In this document: piece by piece, positions 10,099-20,757 of the stretch
How the letters are laid out: each line of letters begins with the position of its first letter
How positions within the stretch are numbered: the stretch's first letter is position 1
NCBI GenBank assembly: GCA_027605045.1
Contig: JAQFWX010000022.1
Location: 186,001 to 250,000, forward strand
DNA: 64,000 nucleotides
Direction of reading: 5' to 3'
Source: Phallus indusiatus
Lineage: Eukaryota; Basidiomycota; Agaricomycetes; Phallales; Phallaceae
Program-made: the position numbers and the translations under genes
The notes under the pieces: generated by a model
The model's input: only the letters and a program-made list of their open reading frames with translations
Told to the model about the DNA's origin: nothing
The model's database searches: none

Positions 10099-11838
10099 AT
10101 GCCTGACAGCAAGGGAAAGCAACGCGAACGATCACGCTTGCGGTCGCCTACGCCGCAACCTGTTAGTAGGTTCAGAAAAGCAGAGGCCCAACTGGCCCTG
10201 CAAAGGTCCGAATGGACCTTAGACGCGATGGACGGATGCATATCCGTCTATCATAACAATGATAGTTGCACCGCGTGCAACGACTTTGCCAGTCACCTGG
10301 CAGGCCCCGCTGGCAGCGGGGCAATCATCCTTGACCATGATATGGTCAAGCAGGCCGTCTACAAGGCCTTTCCCTTCATAAAGAGGGAGTACTATCATCT
10401 AGACGAACGTCTAGAAGAAGCTGAAAAGGATGTCAAGTCCTTGACAGACCACCTCGACGATGCGAATCGTCGTATCTGCGAGCTGAAAGCTCGCATTGCT
10501 GAACTTGAACGTTCAGCGTCGACGGCAGGCCCGTCGACTACCCCATCGACCTCCAAAAAGTGGTCGAGAGACCAGGCCGATAAAGCGCCTGAACCATCCC
10601 AGGCAGCCCCTTTGCCTGATATCTTCAACGACATGGAAGACATAGTCGATGATAACGACTATGATGACGACGCCTCCATCGCGTCGTCCACCAAACGCAA
10701 GCCTCAGCGTACCTACGCTGATGCAACCAAGGCATCGGGCTCTCGCGATGCTGCCCCGGTTTCTCCAAGGAAGCCCTCTGGTCCGTATCCACGGACCAAG
10801 CCAGGATGGGACTCCAACAGGGACCCATGGCCCTTCTTCGTCAAGGGCTTCGACCCCACTGTTAGTGGGGATCATTCTCTGGTGCCTGGCACCCCCAATC
10901 CTACTGCATGGTATAACACCTGCAGCCTCGACGAACCATTGTTTGTCGAGATTGGAACCCGGGTTTGGACCGACCCCCCGGTGTTCACGTACCCCGATGA
11001 CAGAGGGGTTCACATGCGTATTTCATACGCATGGACTCGTTGGCACAGATCCATGAAGGAGCGCCGCCTAGCGAGGAAAACAGCCAAGCTTGAAGCTATG
11101 GAGGCTGCCGCCAACCGTCCACCGGTGGTGTTCATCTCGGGAGAATTAATTCACCCCGAGATCAAGTATCTAATCAATACTTGGAACGCGGACCCTAACC
11201 AGGTCCCTCCCTACATCCGACTAATGTCGGATGGATCTTTAAACCCTCAGGATGTTGAGGTGTTTGCCTGGCTCAAGAGAGTCACACGTACTCGTGAAGT
11301 ACGTGCCAAGTTTCTCGAGAAGGCGGCTGAATGCCTCCTCGACCCCGCACTTACTGTGTGGGGAGAAATCCTCGGTGGTAGGGGTAATTCCTCCACCCAC
11401 CTGCCTTCCACTCTTATGGAAGGCTACACTCGTGCCTTCGAGTGTAAATCCCCCTCCTCCATTACCATAGAGGAGGTGATTCGCTCCATGCATGCCAATG
11501 GAGCGACGACAAGACGCGTCACTGAAGTGATCGCGCCCCTTCTCCAACGTTACGCCAATGGAGAAGATGTCAATCGCATCGCGCATGACTATCGCGTGCG
11601 CCGTGGACTGGATCGTCCAACAAAAAAGGCGCGTACGACTCAGTCGTCCGCCCCCGCCGTTCATGCATCGGCATCACCTGCCAGTATCGTGGCAGGCCCG
11701 CCTAACAAGGTCTACTCCCCGTCCGTCCCAATTCAGATGACGGACGAGGAATTGTTGAGGCCCCCTGAGGACCTTGACGCACCGCATCCGAGTGCCTCGG
11801 AGAGCATGGAGATTGACTACAGCAATCCCTCTGACTGA
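10099..11838 (+). CDS. Extra Gypsy ORF downstream of pol (unknown, coiled coil)
   Basis: This is an intact 579-residue frame between pol and the 3' LTR, with ATG 135 bp after the pol stop and a 9-bp hairpin (10021-10049) in the gap. Visible features: a basic Ser/Arg/Pro-rich start; a Cys pair CTAC near residue 57; a heptad coiled coil at about residues 95-145 (LEEAEKDVKSLTDHLDD onward); a Ser/Thr/Pro linker with an acidic run; a globular middle rich in W/P/Y (residues about 225-330); and a helical C-terminal part ending in a Lys/Arg patch and an acidic tail. No signal peptide or membrane segment is seen, so it is not a classical envelope despite its position. It may be a Gag-like structural protein in an unusual order or an accessory protein. 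I do not recognise the family. Confidence 0.7.
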   Translation: MPDSKGKQRERSRLRSPTPQPVSRFRKAEAQLALQRSEWTLDAMDGCISVYHNNDSCTACNDFASHLAGPAGSGAIILDHDMVKQAVYKAFPFIKREYYHLDERLEEAEKDVKSLTDHLDDANRRICELKARIAELERSASTAGPSTTPSTSKKWSRDQADKAPEPSQAAPLPDIFNDMEDIVDDNDYDDDASIASSTKRKPQRTYADATKASGSRDAAPVSPRKPSGPYPRTKPGWDSNRDPWPFFVKGFDPTVSGDHSLVPGTPNPTAWYNTCSLDEPLFVEIGTRVWTDPPVFTYPDDRGVHMRISYAWTRWHRSMKERRLARKTAKLEAMEAAANRPPVVFISGELIHPEIKYLINTWNADPNQVPPYIRLMSDGSLNPQDVEVFAWLKRVTRTREVRAKFLEKAAECLLDPALTVWGEILGGRGNSSTHLPSTLMEGYTRAFECKSPSSITIEEVIRSMHANGATTRRVTEVIAPLLQRYANGEDVNRIAHDYRVRRGLDRPTKKARTTQSSAPAVHASASPASIVAGPPNKVYSPSVPIQMTDEELLRPPEDLDAPHPSASESMEIDYSNPSD

Positions 11839-11886
11839 TTACAGTCAGACGCCTCCTCTTCGCGATCCCATGACTTGGAGTCCAAG

Positions 11887-11900
11887 TCACAAGGGGAGGA
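11887..11900 (+). promoter_or_regulatory. Polypurine tract of the Gypsy element
   Basis: A purine-only run (AAGGGGAGGA at 11891-11900) lies directly before the LTR start TGTAACGG at 11901. This is the usual position of the plus-strand primer in LTR retrotransposons and supports the orientation of the element. Confidence 0.75.
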
Positions 11901-12313
11901 TGTAACGGATCCACTGTCAGGGTACGCTACCGCGTCCCCTCATTTTTCCTCATTTATTATCATCGGTATATATTTCCCTCTACTTTATTTATATTTCCCA
12001 TATATTATCTTCACCCTCCGTTTGCTCCCTCTGTCTCTATTCCACTTTCTCTACTCGCGCGCGTCGTGCGCTCGTACCCGGCGTGACGCCTACGGCGTCA
12101 CGTCGCTTATGTTCGGTTTGGGCGTCTGGCACTTAGCTGTGTCAGGGCCGCACGCCGCGCTATCGTTTTTCATGTATATAGTCGCTGTCCCTAGAGTGAG
12201 GGTCCCTAAGCTTGTTCTCTTAGGATCCCCTCCCTCTAGGTGAGTAGTATAGTTATCGTCCAATATAGTACTTAGGATCCCCTCCCTCTAGTGTGAGCTG
12301 AGTAGCCCTAACA
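11901..12313 (+). repeat. 3' LTR of the Gypsy element (413 bp)
   Basis: It begins TGTAACGG after a polypurine tract and ends CCCTAACA (TG..CA). Its last 173 bp recur at 1764-1935. It contains a 9-bp stem with 3-nt loop at 12082-12102 and a duplicated CTTAGGATCCCCTCCCTCTAG word. The flanking duplication cannot be tested, because the 5' LTR is not in the window. Confidence 0.85.
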
Positions 12314-12623
12314 TCCACCGCATGCAGTGGACCGAGTATATGCCACTTAGGCATATGCAGAGGGCTTCGCCCTCTGCAGTAATTACTATTATTACTTCTA
12401 ATAATAGAGGCGCTTAACGCCTCTGGCTCGCCATGACGCGGCGAGCCATTATGTAATAACTGTACATTAGTAGTAGTTACGCGCGTGCTGATTCAGCACG
12501 CGCATTTTGTTTTTACACCATAATAATACAGCACCCTTGGTCTGTTATATTGGTGTGAGGACTACAGCGTGATAAAACTTGTGTACCGTACGCGGTACAC
12601 TATAAAAAGTAACGAAACGTTAC
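12314..12623. repeat. Non-coding array of perfect hairpins after the LTR
   Basis: There is no coding sequence, but successive inverted repeats: 12338-12356 (7-bp stem), 12356-12378 (10 bp, 3-nt loop), 12406-12424 (7 bp), 12424-12448 (9 bp), 12481-12503 (10 bp, 3-nt loop), 12581-12600 (8 bp, 4-nt loop) and 12609-12623 (6 bp). The texture equals that of the Gypsy internal region, so this may be the leader of a second, truncated tandem copy of the same element. After 12623 the pattern ends. Confidence 0.7.
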
Positions 12624-13236
12624 ACTGACAAGCCTGCTGGTTCCACTCCCATGATCCCAACAGCGACAAGCGTCTGACGAGGCTGGAGGCCTTGGTAAAA
12701 ATACTTGCTATACTTCAAGTTGGCAGTAAAAGGGCGTATCTATCTGGCTTTATTCAATAAATTCAAAGTCGACATATCTGCCAGTAGTCAATAATCAATT
12801 TTCAAATTACAAGAGTCAAGACCGCCCAAGCTTGAAGATGCCTTCCAGATATCATTGCATATTAATCGCAAAAATCACGATCAAATTGTTACACCGAAGC
12901 CTCATTCAAAATTAAATGTTGATCTCAACTGCGGTACTTTTTAATTTAAAAAAGTACAACCCCCGCGAATCATGTTCTGGACTAAATGAAATCTCATAGC
13001 CTCCATGCTTCCTCTGCCAATCCATTTCAACTGCTCGAAGGTTCTGTCTGGGTAATTGAACCCCGCTGGTGATATCCGTGGTACATGCGACGCTATTGGT
13101 TGTAACACACGCGATATCTGATGTACGACACTCTCAGACTAGATGACATTCGCATAAAAAAGCCGCACTTCGAATCTAGCCGCCAGTTTCTTAACATTCC
13201 ATTTGTATTCAAAGCTTCCAACTACCAACTATCACG
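12624..13236 (+). other. Duplicated upstream region of a type A gene relic
   Basis: No gene is seen. The stretch is recognisably similar to 14,230-14,780 (upstream of A1) and, on the other strand, to about 32,020-32,300 (upstream of A4). Shared words include GGCAGTAAAA, GCTTGAAGAT and ATTGCATATT. It is a diverged copy of the type A promoter region. Confidence 0.6.
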
Positions 13237-13740
13237 ATGTATTCAATAGTACAGTGATAACCGGCAGAGTCTGGAGAATTCAGACAGCCGCTTTTTCTGG
13301 CCTAGTGAAGAGCATCTATATTTTGAGTATTACTATCATTGGTAACAATTAGATTTCTGAATGTCGCATGGTTTCCCTCTTACGGATTTGAAGTTGCTTC
13401 CTCTCTGCTTTTTCTTGGGATACTCTGTTAAATCTGGACAGAGAGGTATCTCCTATAATTTTTATTGATTCGCTTCTTCATATTGATATCTTTCAATCGT
13501 TCAGCTGGAGTATGTCTGGAAGTAAGCTTCCTCTGTTTGTAATAATATCTTTGGCCTAAATGACACTTCCCATTCGAGTTTTCTTATATTACTGTTTTGT
13601 TTGGAACATTTGCCTCTTCGTTACGGGGGCAGAAATGTAAGCTGTTGAACGCGTTCGACTATTTTATTGATCGTATATCCTCAGACTTATTTTTCTCTTC
13701 AATGTTGGAATGTGAACACTGGAAGAGTACCGCAAATGCA
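13237..13740 (+). pseudogene. Type A DUF6533-like gene relic (A0)
   Basis: This copy aligns with the first exons of A1 (14,781-15,300): the GTAACA intron start, the exon ending GGGATACTCTGTTAAATCTG (WDTLLNLDRE), the next short exon and the exon ending GCAGAAAT before GTAAGC. The first coding exon is out of frame (the start codon at 13237 is followed by a stop after six codons), and similarity ends near 13,740 in the fourth coding block. It is a truncated, dead copy. Confidence 0.75.
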
Positions 13741-14780
13741 ATCTCAAACTGCTTCTGTCGGGTCCGGCACAACTAAACTCCGAGATACCATCTCAAATGA
13801 GAGTCATTTCTTTGTTGTCTTGGTAATTTGATCGTTCCTGGTCCGAGTCAGCCTCGATGCTTCGACGTTGCTTCGCATTTTTATCCGCTTCCCTTTCATT
13901 CTATAAACTTGTGGGACCGGTATAGTAAGCTCATGTGATCCAATGCCTATAAAAGTCACGATAAAGTTTATTTAAAAGGCAAGTAACAATGATATCCTCA
14001 CATCCCTAAAAATCTCAAGGGGATCTTCCATAGATAGAAGCGATTCATTAGCATCCAAAATTTCATTTCTTATATAATCAACAATGGGGTCCTTCGAAAT
14101 AGGTGAGATATAGGAGGATATAGGACGCTCTGTTCATCAGTGATCTAATCTGTTTTGTTTCTGCCAGCAGTACATCCCGCGGCGATCTGCCAGAAGATCA
14201 CTAACAGCTTCTATTTAATTCTCATCTCCTCTTGTCTAGCCTGAAACTTCACCCAAACTGAAGGTACGAAAAGAAGGTATTTCTGGCAGTAAAAAGGGCT
14301 CATCTAGCTGATCTTGTTTCGATAGTCAATTGTCTATGAAGACCGCTCAGCTTGAAGATAGTACGTCCTCATAACATTGCATATTGGTCCCGAATACTGC
14401 GATCAAATGATTGATTTACCGAATCCTCATTCAAAAAAATTAAAATGTTGGCGGTCATACTCAAACAAAATCTTCATAGTTTCTCCTTGCCTTATGGGGT
14501 TTACCACAATTCGAGTTTTTAATGAAGTAATGTAATAAGACTTCATCGTGATCGTTATCACTGGTACATCATTTATGATTGCGCCATACACCGCATGTAG
14601 CGTAATTATTAAATGATACATGCGACGTCAGTTCTGGTTGCAGCACAGACGATGTAACCCGTGCGCCCCTATCTCTAACCAGATAATATTCACATTAAAT
14701 AGCGATATTTTACTCAAAGTCCCCAGTTCATTGTCAGCTCATTCGTTCGTCTATATCCAAAGCTCCATACTACTGTCACA
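13741..14780. other. Intergenic, upstream region of A1
   Basis: No credible coding sequence. The right half (from about 14,230) is the conserved type A upstream module. The left part contains remnants that I cannot classify. Confidence 0.4.
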
Positions 14781-16230
14781 ATGAGTAGTAATACCATGAT
14801 ATCCAGCGGAGTCTTCAAGGAAATTCCGGCAGCCGCCCTTCCAGACTTGGTGAAGGACCTTTATATTCTGAATTTTAACACCGGTAACATTCAATTTTTT
14901 GAATCTCGCATATCTCCCCTCATATGGGTCTGAAGTTGCTTCCTCTGTGTTTTTCTTCTGGGATACTCTAATAAATCTGGACAGAGAGGTATCTTCTACA
15001 ATAATTCTCATATACTTATTTGCTGCTTATTCAGATTGGTATCTTTTGATCGTTTAGTTGAAATACATCTGGAAGTAAGCCTTCTTTATCTGTAACGAAT
15101 TCATCCGGCCTAAATGTCACTCCAGAGCTGATTTTTCTTATATTACTGTTTTGTTTGGAGCCATCCGTCTCCTCGTTATGGGAGGAGAAATGTAAATATT
15201 GAATACTTCTATTGCGTGATTCATTTATTGATCACATATACTCAGCGCTGATCTTGTTTTCAACTTTGGAATTCGGGGAACCACCAATGCTCATTGCAAA
15301 GCTGACTATTGGTTAATTGCGGTATTTGGGTTAATTATCTCCATATGCGTGGACATACTGTTGATATTTCGAGGTATTTTGTCGAACTCGCTTTAAAATG
15401 GGATGGTACTTATCCTGAAGATCAGTGTATGCATTGTATGGGAGGAGCAAAATGCTACTGGGGTTTCTTTGTGTTCTGGAAGTTATTGCAGTTGTCATTG
15501 TCGCATGTTTGATTTTATTGGCGTTGCCTAAAGTTAAAAGCATCGCGAACCCCTTTTCCCACCAACTGCCAATCGTGCTTTGTATAACTTTGTCCACCCC
15601 CAATATCGAAACATATACCTGGTAACGCGTCTTCAACGCTTCAGCCCCCGGTAACGATATAAAATATTGATGTCTTTGCAGGTTGCCTATACTTTTTGTT
15701 CAGGTGGTCCTTTTCCTCCTAGCCACCGGACGACACGTTTATCTTGTAAGAAATGGCTTGAAGCTTTCTAACGCGACGTCCCACATTTATCACACCTTCA
15801 TTCGAGACGGTGTCTGGGGCTTCTTTATTTTATTAGGTGTGTTAATGTTACACTAAAAGTAGCATAATTAAAAACATTCTTTAGTTTGTCTCCTGGTGTC
15901 TACAATTGGATATAGGTTACACTCTGTATTAGGCGAGATCGCTCTTCGGTGAGGGTAACTTTCACCACCAAATATTTGGAATTAACACACTTTAGGTGGA
16001 CTTATGCACTCGCGGGGGTTGCTGTATGTCCAATCTCATTTCATTCCCACCTTTCTGACCCAATTCCCTAGTCATCCCACTTAGTTATTAACTTACGCTC
16101 TGCAAACCACGAGTCAGAAGGGCAAACATCTGGAACCTCGCCCGCATTCACAGATATAAGATTCGCTGAAACTGACCAAGGAACGGCACCTGGTGAGCTC
16201 GCCACACGGGACACCCATGAAAATCCCTAA
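14781..16230 (+). CDS. DUF6533-like multi-pass membrane protein A1
   Basis: I read about nine short exons separated by introns of about 45-60 nt. The N-terminus (exon 1) has SSGVFKEIPAAALPDLVK. Then VFFFWDTLINLDRE plus YIWK matches the DUF6533 pattern of a first helix ending in an LxxDxE motif and a short basic/aromatic loop. Next come YITVLFGAIRLLV, a long exon with WLIAVFGLIISICVDILLIF, then VYALYGRS, and an exon with VIAVVIVACLILLAL, NPFSHQLP and STPNIETYTW. The last exons have LPILFVQVVLFLLATGRHV, IYHTFIRDGVWGFFILL and SHLVINLRSAN, ending at TAA 16230. I count about seven hydrophobic segments, suggesting a plasma or endomembrane receptor-like topology. The family's function is unknown. 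No disabling change was noticed. DUF6533 assignment is by motif memory, not by search. Confidence 0.7.
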
Positions 16231-16650
16231 GTGTTCATCGTGAGAAATTCTAATTTTTTTTACGTCTGTAAATTAACCCTTTTTGTCACCGGAACAGTTC
16301 CTGGTGAAGGTCGGAGGTGTCTTGATGACGACTAATACGTATCTACAGCCCTTTGAATATTTCATATAAATAAATAGTATGGGAAGCACGGAGAGATGTA
16401 TAGATGATATTATTACATACATATAATTAAGGAACATTGCGGAAGGTGCATGTATGCACATGGATAGATCAACGAGCGCCCAATGATATCTCGCACATTC
16501 GTTATTGATCAGAGCCGGCCGTCTTTAGTTCAAACCGAGACTGCATAAATCTCAATTTACGGCCCAAAAATTAATTCATTGATAATCGTTATCCATACAA
16601 ATCAAGTTCGTCATGGTGGCGTGTTCTACTAGCGAGATTCACAGAAAGAG
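16231..16650. other. 3' flank of A1
   Basis: No gene. The sequence after the stop resembles the 3' flank of A2 (20,758-21,000), so it was duplicated with the gene. Confidence 0.5.
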
Positions 16651-16659
16651 TGGACGAAA

Positions 16660-18291
16660 AGATGTGATAGTATCGCGGCTTGTATCCAGCTCCGTTTGTA
16701 AACGAATTCGTTCTTCGGAGACAATTTGATTTTGCCAACGATGTGTCCAGTCTTCATTAACACATGATGAGTTAACCTCCAGGTTTGAATATCTTTGAAG
16801 ATGTTCTCCCGTTTCTTCCGTTAGGGTTCTGAGCTGAGCCGCAAGACTGTCTCCGTTCTGGGTAGCCGCTGTTAGATCCTAGCAAACAGAATAAACGAAC
16901 ATGAATGACAAATATAAATCCTTCATTACAAACCTCTTGCAAACGAGTCAAACTCTCCCAGCTTTTCGATTCTTTCCCTACTAGCTGACAGCGCTTGCTC
17001 CAAAACCTCTACTCTATCATCTTCTTTCATAATCCGCGACTCGTCCTCGCATCCTACAAGCCTTTGTTGGGTCTCAGCAAGAGCTCGTTGATTGTCGTCA
17101 AGATCAACCTCCTGAATACAACGAAGTGAATAAACAGAACAGCATGAACAAGATAGCACGCACCAATGCTCCTAGCTGCTCTCGCAACGACTGTCCCTGA
17201 CTTCAGGCCTTTTACATCGGTTATCATGTTGATCTTTTCTTGTTCTGAAGAGTCTAGCCTTTCTTGTAGACCAATAACCTAAGAACGAGCTTCTGAAAGA
17301 CGTTCCTCTGATTCCGACAATTGTAGTAAACACATGAGTATTAGAGAGAGAAAGAATCATTCTTGTTCCCTTACTGCTCCGCAGTGGACCTAGTTCCGCC
17401 ACCTGACTACTGACGCAGTCTTTTCATTGACAAGTAACGTAATCGTTTGCTGTTGCGTGGTCGGCGAATAGGTTTGCCAGCTCTTCTTGTGGTTGCGATA
17501 ACGTGCTCTGCGGTTCGCCCACCTTACGCGTTGAAGATTCTGAAGCGGTTCGAGCTTCTTTCGCTCCAGACGGCACTTGCCGAACTTCCTTATGAAACAC
17601 CTCGGTCTCCTTTGCAGCATCTGCGCGAGCCAATGTGAGATCAGGATGTAGCTGTGCGTTTTCTCGAGCGAACGCCTTGCAGCTCTATTTTAATTCGTGA
17701 AGGACCTTTTTGAGCTTGTGGTGGTAATGCTGAATCACGTCTCGACATCCTGCGTTCCACTCTAGAGAAGACTGGAGCCCGAGGGACATGGTTGGCATTA
17801 ATTGTTATGAACAGGCGAAGGTGATGATACTGCTCGTCCCAAAGCTACTGGCGAAGGCATAGGCCGCAAAGGCGAAGGAACCAATCTAAAACATAACGCG
17901 TGAGAACTCTGAAAAGAGCGATAGCTAACAAAGACTCTCACGCTCCAAATTATCCAAAACCAGTATCATTTGCTAACGCAGGTTTTCCAAATAGTATAGA
18001 AGCGCCTTGAATGTCTAGAGACGGCGAATTACTGAATGATGAATTGGCAAAGTTTGGTGGGGGCGGCGTAGAAGGTACTGGCACTGGTGCTGGTGAATCG
18101 GTCGTGGTGAACTTGCTCTTCCATCTCCATAATTACAGGCCTTTTGGGCTGTTGTCGTCTTTAAGCTCTAAGTGTAATTTGAGTGAACACCTGACACGAA
18201 ATACAAGCAGATTCCAAAGTAAGGACCTACCAAAGCTTTCGCCCTTGCCGTTTCTCCAGTCTTTCTCAGCACGTTTTGCAGCGTCGGACAT
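16660..18291 (-). pseudogene. Degenerate coiled-coil protein gene
   Basis: The minus strand starts with an exon reading MSDAAKRAEKDWRNGKGESFG (18291 downwards), a 5' splice site GTAGGT, then a Ser/Pro-rich stretch (SPAPVPVPSTPPPP). Long coiled-coil segments follow: VLHELK, AFARENAQLH, LARADAAKETEVFHKEV, LQERLDSSEQEKINMI and LDDNQRALAETQQRLVG. The frame is broken: an in-frame TAG follows VLHELK (near 17,690), a TGA follows NDYVTCQ (near 17,424), and other frame changes occur. No motor or enzyme domain is seen. It is a dead copy of a cytoskeletal- or SMC-like coiled-coil gene; the parent is unknown. The exact 3' end is uncertain. Confidence 0.55.
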
Positions 18292-19295
18292 TTCTGGGTG
18301 CTAATACAAGGCTAGAACTTAAATATTGAAGAAATGTGTGTTTTAATGTGAGATTTTCAAGCTATGAGGGAAACTGCGTTTTGGGAGTGTATAAAAAAAG
18401 CGAAACAAAGTTAGAACTGGAGAAATTTCAGACGGGCGGGCAATGTGCTCGTGACTTTGTGTGACTCTAGTTCGGCGCGAGCCGGCGGCAGCTGTCTAGC
18501 AGGCGTGCCGCGTCGCTATTTGAATTTTGAACCACAAAACGACTTCCACTATATTAGGTATCACATATTCAACGTTCAACATCCCAGCAGACTGGTATGT
18601 TCTACTCTGCTTTCACGATTAGAAACTTTTTATGACGTGACTTCACAGCAGTAATCCTTTACATACCGCCCCAATCTAATAGTATTGGAAAAAGGTTGCG
18701 CCATATGGTTCTCTGGAAATCAGCGTTGGACAGAAGTTGGGTTGGGTTGGGTTTATGTAGTGAGCACTGGTAATCTGACTCTTGTCTTAGTATAACCTGA
18801 CAATGGGCATTAGCCCCGAGACCTGGGCCAGGCTGAGCTGGCTATGTGACAGCGAGCGTTGCGAGGGAGGCTCCACTTGGACTCGGCTGTATTTAGCTTG
18901 GTACGAATGATTTTTCACATCCAAAATCTCACGCGTTCGTGCTTTACTCATAAAGGAATCATCTGTGCCAGGCTATAAGCTTTGAAGTATTCACCAAAGT
19001 CTCTCCTCGCCACGCTCGCTGTCGCATAGCCTGGCACTAGTCTGGAGAGTCAAGCTAGTCAAGACCCACTGGGCTATCGCAGCAGTGGCTGCATGACTCA
19101 CCGGCTCTTTTCTGGAAGGTCTCAAGCTTTTAAGGCTATATTGGTCGCAACACAGATACCTTGCTATGTGTACCACTCTTTTCGAACTAGATGACAATCA
19201 CATAAAAAGGCGAAACATTAATTAAAAATGTCAGTCCATTGACAGTTCATTTGTCCTTCTATATCCAAAACTCAATTTTCATACTACTGTCACCA
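18292..19295. other. Intergenic with a diverged inverted repeat
   Basis: About 18,836-18,871 is an imperfect reverse complement of about 19,000-19,034 (shared core GACAGCGAGCGT), with about 130 bp between the arms; this is a possible small foldback element. The remainder (19,200-19,295) is the type A promoter-proximal region. No gene is seen. Confidence 0.45.
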
Positions 19296-20757
19296 ATGAA
19301 TCATAGTACAGCCTTGATATCCAGCGGAGTCTTCAAGGAAATTCCGGCAGCCGCCCTTCCAGACTTGGTGAAGAACCTTTATATTCTGAATTTTAACACT
19401 GGTAACAATCAAATTTCCAAATCTTGCGTATTTTGCCTCATATGGGTCTGAAGTTGCTTCCTCTGTGTTTTTCTTCTGGGATATCCTAATAAATCTGGAT
19501 AAAGAGGTATCTTCTACGATAATGCTCATATATATTGCCACTCGTTCATGTTGCTATCTTTTGATCGTTTAGTTGAAATACATCTGGAAGTAAGCCTTCT
19601 CTATTTGTAACGAATTTTTTCAGGCTAAATGTCTCCAAAGATCTGAGCTTTCTTACGTCACTGTTTTGTTTGGAATCATCCGCCTCGCAGTCACGGCAGC
19701 AGAAATGTAAACCTTTGTATAACTTCTATTGTATAATTTGTTTATTCATCGCATATACAGAGCTGAACTATTTTTCAACTTTGGAATGCGACGGGAAACC
19801 ACCGATTTTGATTGCAAAGCTGACTATTGGTTGATTGAGATACTTGGGTTAACAATCGCCACATGCATAAACATACTGTTAATATCCCGCGGTACTTTTT
19901 CAAATTCGTTTTTTTTATATGGGGATGATACTTATGCTGAAGATCATAGCGTACGCAGTGTATGGGAGGAACAAAATCGTACTTGGATCTCTCTGCACCA
20001 TGCAGGTCATTGTATCTGTGGCTGTCGGATGTTTGATTTTATTAGCGTTGCCTAAAGTTCAAAATATCGTGAACCCCTTTTCCCATCAACTACCCGTCGT
20101 GCTTTGTATCACTTTGTCCACCCCCAATATCGAAACATATATCTGGTGAGGCGTCTTCAGCCTTGGTAACGGTACAAATTTATGATATTTTTGCAGGTTG
20201 CCTATAATCTTTTTTCAAGCGATCGTTTTCTTCCTGGTCATGGGACGACACGTTCATTTTAAGAGGAACGGATTGAAGTTTTCTAGCGCGACGACCCATA
20301 TTTATCACACCTTTATACGAGATGGTGTCTGGGATTTTTTTCTTTTACTAGGTGTGTTTTACATAAATATTGCACAAAGAGTAGCATAATTGAAAACATT
20401 CATAGCTTGTTTGCTGCCGTCTACGATTGGATACAGTTTACACTCTGTATTAGGCGTAATTGCTCTCCGGTAAGAATAGCTTTTAATCTCTCTCAAGTCT
20501 TTGAAATTAAATAAAACACTTCAGCTGGACTTATGCACTCGCTGGAATTACTGTATGTTCGACCTCATTGTATCTCCACCTTTGCTGACCCACTCCCCTA
20601 GGCATCTCACTTAATTATGAATCTACGCTCGGCAAACGACGAGACCGAAGGGCAAACAACATTGCGTCCATTCACAGACATGAAATTCATTAGTATCGTC
20701 GAAGAAGGAACGGAATCTATTGAGCTCGCCACTCGGGACACTCATCAACATGCCTAA
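19296..20757 (+). CDS. DUF6533-like multi-pass membrane protein A2
   Basis: This gene has the same exon layout as A1. ATG is at 19296 (MNHSTALISSGVFKEIPAAA) and TAA ends at 20757. The conserved pieces are all present with in-phase splice sites: VASSVFFFWDI, the short YIWK exon, LSYVTVLFGIIRLAV, WLIEILGLTIATCINILLI, YAVYGRNKIVLGSLCTMQVI, NPFSHQLPVVLCITLSTP, LPIIFFQAIVFFLVMGRHV, IYHTFIRDGVWDFFLLL and SHLIMNLRSAN. The predicted product has about seven membrane helices and a short hydrophilic C-terminus rich in acidic and Thr residues. It appears intact. Function unknown. Confidence 0.7.

Noticed and set aside
11239..11664. Minus-strand open frame opposite the extra Gypsy ORF
   Set aside because: Antisense shadow with no recognisable motif; the plus-strand frame is longer and consistent with the element's orientation.
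1..12623. Repeat-induced point mutation as the cause of the AT-rich left end
   Set aside because: The adjacent Gypsy, hAT and LTR sequences are not AT-shifted and keep open frames; the AT richness is confined to the foldback elements.
12314..12623. CRISPR-like array of repeats
   Set aside because: The hairpins all differ in sequence and are unevenly spaced; there is no shared repeat, and the genome is eukaryotic.
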